39,480 bases of DNA from Gnetum montanum (lineage: Eukaryota; Streptophyta; Gnetopsida; Gnetales; Gnetaceae), in assembly GCA_015680685.1 (NCBI GenBank), contig MNCI01011920.1:2903-42382 (forward strand), written 5' to 3'. Below are positions 30,226-39,480 of this stretch, piece after piece. The notes beneath the pieces are model-generated. The model ran no database searches, had not been told where the DNA came from, and saw nothing but the letters and a program-made list of their open reading frames with translations. Within the stretch, counting starts at the first letter, position 1. The number at the start of each line of letters is the position of its first letter. Made by a program: the position numbers and the translations under genes.

Positions 30226-32689
30226 ATTAGGTGCTATGATTTGGAATTCTCCACTGGACCCCAAGAGATTGCTAGAGTATGAATATGTTGCCAAGATTGC
30301 ATGTGACAAAGTAAAAAATCACCGCAGTGTACTTGCAAACAGTGCAATTTGAAGGCTATGCTCTGGGACTATGCTTTCCCCTCTTTCAAGCAAGATCAAG
30401 CGTAGTTACGATTTGGGACAAATGGGAGGTGCAAGAGAAATGTAAATTGCTAATGTTACTTGTTAGAGGAGTGGTAGAGCTGGAATGAAGGCTTGTGTTG
30501 AGCTCTAGAAGCTTTTGGGGGTAGTTCAATGTTGCTACGCTAGCTATGCTCTAAAGCATAGCCCAATAGTTAGGCAAATTTTGCAAAAAACTAAAATCCA
30601 GCGCTGCTACACTCATGAGCATAATAGGAAGGGACAAGGCATAACATGGACACTTAGAAAAATCTAGTAAAAATTGCAGTCCTTGTTCTTGCTATGCCAG
30701 CTATGCTCTAGAGCGTAGTAGGAGGCGTAACCTCAGGAGCTAGAAAATCTACCAAACTATTTCTTCCATTCTTAGCTAGCTTGATAAATTTTGACTTGAG
30801 ACTCATGCAAATTAGCCACTAGAGTGCTACTACGCTCAAGAGCATAATAGGAGGAATGAGAGCGTAGTAGGACATTTAGAACAATTTCTACGATGATTGT
30901 TGACACTTAAAAAAATTTTGCAAACCTAGTTCTATGTTGCATGCTACGTTGGCTACACTCTAGAGCATAGCCCTAGCAATGGAAGCATGGATCAAACACT
31001 TAGAAAAAAATTTCTTATGTTGACACTTAGATAAATTTTCTATTGAGGTGCTGTCATTCAAATTTGGTGGTGTTTCATTGGTCCCTCTTTTCAATGTTTG
31101 GAGGAGTGGCCCAAGAGATGTTGAAAAGGAACCCAAAACACCACAGTAAGCATGGCATCAACATTGCTCATCGATACCTGATCATATGGCACTTTGTCAA
31201 GCTCGAGAGTGCTAAAGGTAATGGTATGCTGAAGGTAATGGATGTAGGGAAATAGCAAGGGAGGAATGAAATGCAAACAATGTATCATGTTACAAGATGC
31301 GGAGTCAGCATGGTTGACCATGATCATGGCACCAAGGTGGCTTGTCACCAAAACGATGAGCTATCATCAGAGTGCTTATGAGAAGGTTGATGCAAATTTA
31401 GGGTTGGACTAGTTGTGAAATTGCAGCTTTGCTAGATTGTGCTTGGGGACATGTTTTACCCCCTTTTGCTCCCTTTTTTTTAAAAGTTTTATACTGTTTT
31501 CTTTTGCTTTTTGCTTTTTTCTTTACGAAATGCTAGGTGCAAGATGCTTGTTATCAAGTGGATTACATGCCACTTAACAAGCTTTGCTTAAAGGCAATTG
31601 TTTTGCATCTATAGGACACTTGTTTCCTCCCTAGGATGAGTTGTGTTACATCCACTTGGGCTTTGACCAACCCACAAAGGCTTCCTATGGGATGCATTAT
31701 GTTACGTCCATCATGGGTTCTACAGTTCACTAAAAGAAGAGTTTCATGTGCATCAAAGAAGCTAGCAGAGAAAGAAGGATAAATGTAAGTTAAAAGGATA
31801 AATGTGAGTAGGTTATGGTAGGATAATAAGGATGTGCACTCTTGAGTGGCTTGGCGAGTCCAACCAAGCACATCAAAGTAATGCAGTGCCTTGCTACTGC
31901 GATGAAACATGTCTCTAAACAACTGCCTCCAGAACTTCATCCTACAAACATAATGTAGAGAAAACAAGAGAACAACCACACAACATGAGATAAGAGCAAA
32001 TTGTTGCTTGCAAAGGCATTGCAAGTGTCATGAGTGCTAGACTATTTGTAAGAGCTTGCAATGCCAAAGTAGGAAGGCTAGTGTAGGCGCCAGAGCTAGA
32101 AGGCTGCAAAAGCTTCAGTAGCCACAACAAAAGTGAGCACCCCATGGAGGCCAACAAGGTGGCCTATGATGATGGCAAGGAAAGTGCTTGAGACTCCACA
32201 CCAAGGATAGGAACTTGGAAATCTAGCAAAATGGCAGGAAGCCAAGCTACTAGATGCATTTACAAGCCCAAGCAATGGTGAGGGCTAGAGGATGGTAGCA
32301 CTGTGGCTGGGCCATAATATTGCTAGGACTTCAGCTGGTGGTGTTGATGGTGAGAGCTCCAACCAATAATAAAATACCCAAGGTTGGCAAATATGTTAGC
32401 ATGCCTTGGGGGAAATATGACTAGCGATGGTGGTTGTAGCTTCGGAAGGTCAACAAAATGCCCAAGGGCATCTCGAGAGGATTAGAAAAATGCCAAGGGT
32501 GATGACACTACAAATGTTCTAGAGGATTTTTCTTGATGACGTGAACTCCATTTTAGAACTACAACACCTTGCCTCACCTTGTCTTGGAGGTGTGGGAAAA
32601 TGACAAAGGATCAGAAGTATTCACACTTTCTTGTTCATAGAACTATCCATGGTGAGTTGTGTGTGCTAAACTACGAACCTAGTTTAAGG
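30226..32689. other. Flank between elements C and E, no gene recognised
   Basis: Contains scattered words such as tatgctctagagcgtag (30540-31000). A few ORFs up to 153 residues are present (31563-32024 minus, 31043-31255 plus) without any recognisable domain or shared architecture. It may include the 3' part of element E, but no LTR could be delimited. Confidence 0.5.
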
Positions 32690-33215
32690 TCCTCATAAAC
32701 TTCATGTTGCACTAGTTTAAGGTCCTAGAAGACTATTTGTTAGTTTAATGTCATAGCAGATGGTGGATGTTGTGCCAATTTATGGTTGTAGCGAACCATG
32801 CTATGGATGCTAGTTTAGTGTCATAGCCCAAGGACAGTGGTATGCTAGTTTATAGCCATAATGGACTTGCTATGCTAGTTTAATGTCATAGCAGATGCTC
32901 TATGCTAGTTTAATGTTGTAGCAGACAAGTTGTAGATGCTAGTTTAATATCATAGCAAATGCTCTATGCTAGTTTAATGTTGTAGCGAACAAGCTGTAGA
33001 TGCTAGTTTAATGTCATAGCCCAAGGACGTCTGTGGATACCAATTTAGCATCATGGTCTAAGGAAAATCTACACTAGTTTAACATGATAGTAGACACATT
33101 TTGGATGCCATTTTAATGTTGTAGCCCAAGGAAATCTATGGGTATCAATTTAGCATCATGATCCAAGGACAATCTGTGCCAGTTTAACATCATAGTAGAC
33201 ACTATACTCACCTTT
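32690..33215 (-). repeat. Array of TAAACT-type repeats after integrase, element E
   Basis: At least a dozen units such as gctagtttaatgtcatagcag (minus: ctgctatgacattaaactagc), spaced 25-50 bases. It lies directly downstream of E's integrase. Confidence 0.85.
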
Positions 33216-33229
33216 CTTTTACTGATGTG

Positions 33230-34340
33230 GCAATGCATCTTAGGCATAGTAATGCTTCAGGTAGGAATGGTTGACTAGATTGGCAAATTCATTATCATTT
33301 AGATTAGCAAGCTTGAATGTTCCATTGTCATAGGCCTTGGTGACCAAGAAAGGCTTTTCCCAGTTGGCTGATCATGAGTTCACGGCTTTTCCCAGTTGGC
33401 TAAGAATTTGTTCGCGAGTTCACAAACAACCTTGAGGACTAAGTCCCCTCTCTTGATCGGGTGTTGATGTTGATTGTGGTGGTGCTTTTTCCATTGCTTT
33501 TCTTGGTACCATTTGATGCAATCAAGTGTCTGCAAGTGCTCCTCCTCTATAGAGTTGAGGTTAATGGTTCTCAACTCATCATTCTGAACCTTATCAATGA
33601 AGCTCGAGAGAATCATGCAGAGTAATGGGACTTGTAATTCAAGAGGCAAAATGGCTTTAGACCCATACACAAGGTTATATGGTGTCTTACCTATTACTGT
33701 TCTACGCATGGTGTGGTAGGCCCATAGTGTGTAGATCAACTACTCGTGCCATTGTCGTTTGCTACTACTAAGCATCTTCCTTAGAAGGTTGATGATGACC
33801 TTGTTTGTGGCCTCCACCTAGCCATTTGCATATAGGTAGTATGGCGATGAGAAGGAATGCTTGATGCTGAGGTATTTGCAGAAGGCTTTGGTCTTTGCAT
33901 TGCTAAACTGTGGCATGTTATCTGTGACAATGGTCATGGGTAGGCCAAATTGGATCACTATATTATCAAGGATGAATTTAAAAACCTGTTACAATGTTGG
34001 ATTCTTAAGGGGAATAGCTTCAACCCATTTGGTAAAGTATTTAGTTGCAGTTATGATGAAGTTGTCTTACGGAGGACTTAGGTGTGATGGGCCCTATGAT
34101 ATCCAACCCCCAACATTGGAATGACCACATGATCTACGTGGTATGCAGTTTAGTGGGTGGCACATGTAGTAAGTTGCCATGCTATTAATACACATTGCAT
34201 GTCTTGATCTTGGAAATAAAATCGCACTCCATGTAAGGCCAATAGTATCCTAAGCATCTGATTTTTTATGCCATTACCCTAGGTGCTATGTGTCCTCTGC
34301 ACAGCCCCTCGTGGACTTGATCAATAATCATTTGTGCTCC
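33230..34340 (-). pseudogene. Integrase remnant, element E
   Basis: The minus strand encodes, in broken frames, the zinc region, the core and the C-terminal part. The best stretch is 33380-33739: LWAYHTMRRT, GKTPYNLVYGSKAILPLELQ and FLANWEKP. A local duplication of about 37 bases repeats cttttcccagttggct (33352 and 33389), so the GPY/F part occurs twice. Many stops; dead. Confidence 0.85.
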
Positions 34341-35080
34341 ATTGTCACTAATTCAGGTTAGTTGTATGTCATCATAAAATTTGTGACAAAGTGTGCTAAC
34401 ACCTATAATGACGTACTACTATGATTATTTTTGCATTGCATCACTTTGGGTAGTGGTTAGGTGCTATGGAGGCTTACCCCATTGAAGGTATGACTTAATG
34501 TCATTGTACCATTCTTGTGCGTGAGTTGTGCTTGTTGTAACTATGGATGCAATGTCAATTGTTTGTGTAATAGGCTTGGTGCAATCTGTTACTAAGGCAG
34601 GGAAGACATGAAACATGTTAGGTGTAATGCTTCAGGCTAGTGTGGCTAATGTATCAGCAATGGTATTCTCGTTGCAGGGGATGTGCTGGATATTTATAGT
34701 TGCAAACCATTAGAGCAAGTGCTTTGCCAAGTCATAATAAGGTTGTAAATGTTGTGCTTTACAAGTGTAAACCTATATAACTTGGTTGATGACTAATTGG
34801 AAATCACCTTGGATTGCTATGTTTCAGATTCCTAGGTCATGAGCTGCTATGAGACCTCTAAGGAGATCCTCGTATTCCATTGCATTGTTAGTGCAAGGAA
34901 ATGCTAAGCGATATGTGAAGGTCAGATCTCCCCAGAGGGAAACATGATGATAGTAGTGGCACTACCTCCTTCAGAGGTTGAAGTGCTATCAAAGTGTAAA
35001 ATTGCCTCAAAATTGGCAGGCACTTGGCTTGTGTTGCTAACACGCTCATTTGGAAATTCTGAATCTATCATTGCTTGATT
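34341..35080 (-). pseudogene. Archaeal-like RNase H remnant, element E
   Basis: Minus-strand fragments correspond to the aRNase H of C. The region around 34640-34700 matches the R-NEN-I-DTLATLA words and 34850-34990 matches the TS-GGSA and EY-DLL words, in the right order and distance. No long frame remains. Confidence 0.65.
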
Positions 35081-35600
35081 GTTTATTAGTGAAGCTGTTA
35101 GTTGTGAAACTATTTCTTAACCTTTGACTGATGCTTGCGCTTTGTAATGCAGGTCTAACACTACTGTTATTTCTTTCCACTGTGCAATTTGACTACTTTT
35201 GTAAATGTTCATTGTGATTGCCCAAAGGACATTGCTCTTACAGAAGATGTTTACCTGGTTGCAAAAAAGATAGTGCCTCCACTTCTTAAGTACAAATTCT
35301 AAGGCGAGGCAGTTCTTTTCTACATCATTATATTTTACTTCATGGGCCACTAACACATGGCTTAGGTAGTATACAGGGACCTCTAAGCCATTGTCTTGCT
35401 TTTGGCAAAGGAGAGAGGCGATGGACATGTTAGAGGTTACAAGGTAGATGTAAAATGATTTATCCCCTTGTGGATGGTAGATTGTTGGAAGCTAAGCCAG
35501 CTCCTGTTTGAGGTTGTCAAATGCCTTTTGGCATTGAGCTGTCCACTTGAAGTGAACTCCCTTTTTGAGAAAATGTTGCATTGGCCGTAGCTTATCAATC
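35081..35600 (-). pseudogene. RNase H domain, element E
   Basis: 35117-35428 (minus) encodes LLCQKQDNGLEVPVYYLSHVL, then EVKYNDVEKNCLALEF and KKWRHYLFCNQVNIFCKSN, closely matching C's RNase H at 25500-25740. The connection with QCQKAFD-like words lies at about 35480-35560. Confidence 0.85.
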
Positions 35601-36655
35601 AGCCATGCAATAAATCGACGTATGAATTACGATTTTCCTTGTAATCCATGTAGCTCCTTAAGGTTAGTTGGCAGTGCTAAGTTAATGATGGCCTTAACCT
35701 TATCAGGGTCTATGTGTATACCTAATTTTAATACTACAAAACCTAGCATGCAACCTATTTTGACACCGAAGACACACTTCTTAGGATTCAGCCTAAGGTC
35801 ATGTCTAAGGCAATGTTTAAGTGTGTAGTCTAAGTCATCTACATGATCATGTGTCATCTTGGACTTAACTACTATGTCATCAACGTAGTCATTGAGCAAG
35901 TTTAACAAGTAGTCGCTGAAGATGTACGCCATGGCATGTTAGTAGGTTGCTCTTGTGTTCTTTAGTTTGAAAGGCATCATTATATAGTAAAATGTACCCT
36001 AGGGGGTCATGAAGTTCATACTAAGTTGGTGCTCCAGGTTAATCTGAATTTGGTTGTATCCAAAGAACCCATCTATGAAGGACAACAAGGCATGACTAGC
36101 TATAGCATTGACTAGTTGATCAATACCTGGCAATGGGAAATCATCTTTAATGGTCACCTTGTTCACGTCCTAGAAGTCTATGTAGATGTGTATGCTTCCA
36201 TTTTTCTTAAGTACAACCACAATGTTGGATACCCAGTCTACATAGTCGATTACCTAGATGAAACCAACCTTGTAAAGCTTGGTGATTTTATCATGAATTG
36301 CCAATGCCACCTCAAGCCTAACCTTATGAGCTTTCTATTTAACTAATTTTACATGAGGATCAAGGATGATGTTGTGCTACACTATGCGAGGATCTAAGCC
36401 TAACATGTCCTCGTAGGACCATGCAAATGCCTTGATGTTATCATTGAGAACTTTGATGATGCTTTGGGTGTGCTGAGGCTCTAACATGGAATTAAGTTTT
36501 AGTGTCTTCACCTTGCCACTGAGTGTTACTACAATGAATTCTACGAGGGGATCCTTAGTGATGTCACCTGCCTCTAGATCAAGAGCCCTAACTAGATGGT
36601 TGGGCTGATCTAGTGGTGCTTCTATGGATGTTATGTAGTCATCACGAGCCATGGG
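35601..36655 (-). pseudogene. Reverse transcriptase remnant, element E
   Basis: The minus strand shows LDLEAGDITKDPLVE and NIKAFAWSYEDMLGLDPRIV (36377-36652). The fingers and palm follow in broken frames (36000-36350). The catalytic YVDDIVVKSK lies in 35627-35932 with LRLNPKKCVFGVKIGCMLGF after it. Domain order RT, RNase H, aRNase H, integrase matches C. Numerous stops and frameshifts; older than C. Confidence 0.88.
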
Positions 36656-36899
36656 CTCAAGGTCTAGGCATTAGGCATCGATGCATTAGATGAGGTCACC
36701 GTGAGGTCCAGTGAGGACAAGAGATGAACAAAGACACTCGTATGTGCTCATGTTGTAATCCTACGACATATCTTACAAAACAACGAGAAAGAAGGTCAAG
36801 TCGCACCTGTCTTAATAGAGTCACAATGCATAAACTGAGGAAAGCAATGCAATGAGAAATTGCCTAAATGTGCAAAAGTAGATTTAGAAAAGCACACAT
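36656..36899. other. Segment upstream of RT, element E
   Basis: No recognisable protein on either strand. It lies between RT and the repeat array. Confidence 0.5.
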
Positions 36900-37095
36900 G
36901 TGAGTTGGTTTGGGCCTCAGCAGGCCATGGATCACCAGTTTAAGGTCTTAGTAGACCATGATTTGCAAGTTTAAGATCTTAGCGGATCATGATTTGCCAA
37001 TTTAAGGTCTTAGCAGACCATCATTTGCTAGTTTAAGGTCTTAGTGAACCATCATTTACCAAGTTAAGGTCCTAGCAAACCATCGTTTGTGCAAG
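36900..37095 (-). repeat. Array of TTTAAGGTCTTAG-type repeats upstream of RT, element E
   Basis: Five or six units such as gccaatttaaggtcttagcag. This is the same core as the post-integrase arrays with ggtctt in place of cgtcat. It places a repeat array on both sides of E's RT-integrase block, as in C. Confidence 0.75.
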
Positions 37096-39480
37096 CTACA
37101 TTGGTTCAAGTAGGGCAAAGAGTATCTAGAACATGGAATTGGGCTGAGCATTTGCTGAGCAAGTAGAAAAATCTCCAAAAAAAAATTTAACTCTAGGAAT
37201 TGTTGGAAAAAGTTCAGAAATTTTTCTAACTCTAGTTGCTATGCTCACCCCTTACTACGCTTGCCCCCCTTGCTACACTCCATAAAAACCCAGGAAAATT
37301 TGCCAAAATGTTGATGCGTTGGTGTGGTAGGTGGCACATTTAATTACCCTAGGGGGGTATATATGCACATTTTACCAAGGGGTAAATTATCATTTTCCAG
37401 AGTAAAAACAAGAAATTACACAATGTAGTGTGGTTAGAATGGGATGTGGAGCCCAGAGTGTAGCAAGAAGAGTGAAGTGTCAAAGCGTAGCACCTGAGTG
37501 TGGTGCTAAGATGATGCACTGTAGTGACCACTGACACCCTGGCCTCACTAATGTGGAAGAGGGAAGATGAGCCCTAAAACACCTACCATGGGTGCAAGTG
37601 GAGAAGTGGAGAGCACCAATGACTGCTAGGTACACTTACTATGCTTACCTACCTGCAACATTTTTCCTTTCGTATTTTTGCTTCTTTTGCCTTCTGTTGG
37701 GGTTTGGGCTCTAGGGTGGCCTACCTTGGTAGGGATCACTACCACTTTAGCCATCATGGCTAGAAGGAGATGGCATGCTTGTGGGTTGTGGCTTTGCATT
37801 GATGTCTTTACTTTGATTTGCGTTGGCGTTGCATGGGTTAAGGGGTAATGTATGGGCTTAAGGATTTTGGATTTTTTAAGTTCCTAGGCCATGGCATACA
37901 GGAGGAGTGTAAGTGCACAGGACAAGGGGTTTGTGTTTTGGGCTTGCATGAGGGTGAAAAATAGGCAAAGAAGGGGTTTGCATTTTGGTGTTGTTTTGGA
38001 TGGTACAACATAGGGTTCTTACAAATCTGCATTTTGTTTTAAGGGTCGTAGTAGGGAGTAGGGTAGAATAGAAATTTTGTGGCAATAGCTAGGGCAACTG
38101 TGGCCTAGAAATGAGGGGTCATGAGAACCCCCCATTCCCTCCTTTTCTTCATTGATGTTTCAGGGCACATGGGATGTGGGCCACGACGATGCAAAAGTGT
38201 GTTAGGGTTCTATCCCTTATGTTACAAAATTTTTTCTTTTAAATTTTGGTGGTGAGTTTGCATGTGGCACATGCCCATGACTTTCTAATTTCTAGCATGG
38301 CAAGGAAAAATAATGGAGATGAAGGTTAAGCTATTATGGTTGAGAATGGTTGTACCTAAGAGATGGGGTCCTGCTACTATTGATTTTTTGTGACATAGGG
38401 ATAATGCAGGATAAAGGCTACTAGGCTAAAGAGGGGACCAATGGTGCAACCATAGGAACGATGGATGTGACAATGGGATGAATGGGGCTAGAGGGGTCAT
38501 CCAGGTTGCAACCATGGTGAGCACTCTAGCACACTCCATTAGTGCGCAATGGTGCTAGATGGTGCAATAAAGGGGGCATGGTGCCCAAGATGATGGAGTG
38601 GTGCAATGGTAGAAGTAGCACTTAGGGAAAATTTCATCCTCTAGAAGCTATGCTCCTTAGGGAGTGTAGCTAGCACTTAGGAAAAATTGGCCAATTTCTA
38701 AATGCATTGGAGTGTTACACTCCCAATAGCTAGAGTTTTTTTTGTCAATTTACATGGGTCATGTTCCTGGAGAGGGACAACCTAGAGTTAGAAAATTTTT
38801 TCTGGGTACCCCATGCTACACTTCCTAGAGTTTTTGAAAAAAGATTGCTTAGTATAGAAATGAAGTGTCAAATGTAAAAAATGCTAAGTGTAAGGATTCT
38901 TAGTATGAGAATGCCTCATGCAAAATAAAATGCTAAATGTATGAGATCTTTGTCAAAATGCCAAACTCATAAACCAGACATGTAAACTGCTCAAAACATG
39001 CAAGCTAGGACAAAGTAAATAATGAGAATCTAAAAAAAATGCTAGTTGCTATGTTAGTACTGTGCCCCAATGAGCACCAAGTGCATTGAATGTGTATTAA
39101 TGTCCTATACTTACGGGGCCTCGTGGGGGACCCTAAGGACATATTTCTAAGTTATGTCATTTTGGGCTAAATTTGCTAATTTTTGCTATGTTAATATTTT
39201 ATGTCAAAATGCAATCTATTGTGTGCTAATGATACATTCATTTGTTATCTTGTAGTTGCAGAGTGCTACTGAAGCCTATCTTAGTTGTTGTGGAGCTCAT
39301 CGGCATTCTATCCTGCATTAGTGAGCTTGTGCCCAACATATCTACACCCGATATGAAGTCAGGTCATCAAGCAATGTGGTTTCAGCTAGGGGCTGGCTTA
39401 CCTATTATAGCACTTTCGTGTGATCATGTGGTCACACTTGGTAGTGAAGGCTATAAGTGCCATCATCAAGATGTTATTGG
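37096..39480. other. Right flank, no gene recognised
   Basis: Low-complexity intergenic DNA with words such as cttactacgcttgcc and gtgtagctagcacttagg. Short ORFs only. It may be decayed upstream sequence of element E. No antisense FCP1/NIF-like gene comparable to that of C is visible. Confidence 0.5.

Noticed and set aside
31563-32157. Minus-strand ORFs of 153 and 71 residues as a possible host gene
   Set aside because: No recognisable domain, no splice-consistent neighbours, and composition like the surrounding intergenic DNA.
30226-39480. LTRs of element E
   Set aside because: I looked for a matched TG...CA pair on both sides of the E pol block and found only scattered similar words, not an alignable pair.

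Overview
The window looks like intergenic DNA from a land plant, probably a seed plant with a large, repeat-rich genome. Almost everything recognisable is a decayed Ty3/gypsy LTR retrotransposon of the Tat type, meaning pol carries a second, archaeal-like RNase H before integrase. There are also traces of tRNA-derived SINEs and an RTE-class LINE. I find no intact host gene, rRNA or functional tRNA gene, and nothing bacterial. The species cannot be named from the sequence. The assembly is draft: there is one 54-N gap (28094-28147) and single-n joins at 21772, 28871, 28953 and 29088.

Layout. (1) 1-8817 is mostly minus-strand retroelement A: its LTR (6727-8817, split by a later solo LTR), a tRNA-Asp-like primer site, broken gag and a protease. 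An A-rich minisatellite follows where RT should be, then a remnant of RNase H and integrase, an array of short repeats, and at the left edge another gag fragment. (2) 8818-10470 is the 5' end of element B (same LTR family, minus strand). Its gag is interrupted by A, so A is nested in B. (3) 10471-12594 is older flank with two tRNA-like SINE heads in inverted orientation and the 3' end of an RTE LINE. (4) 12595-30220 is element C, plus strand, bounded by LTRs and by the target-site duplication AGAGT. (5) 30221-39480 is flank containing minus-strand element E (RT, RNase H, aRNase H, integrase), heavily mutated, with no LTR identified.

The most unusual object is inside C. Between protease and reverse transcriptase lies about 5.5 kb that carries an antisense, multi-exon gene (19129-23592, minus strand). 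About nine exons are bounded by plant-like GT-AG introns and there is a plausible TATA box. The predicted product has an FCP1/NIF-type HAD-phosphatase-like domain whose catalytic aspartates are replaced, then a helical region, an acidic linker and a coiled coil. In-frame stops show this copy is a pseudogene.

The C-type LTRs are filled with copies of the perfect 10-bp palindrome GCGTATACGC, and the antisense gene's first intron and promoter carry the same motif. The unrelated LTRs of A and B carry GATATC-centred palindromes near their own start. A second short repeat (core like TCYGC-N-AYGAC-NN-TAAACT) forms arrays on both sides of the RT-integrase block in C and in E.
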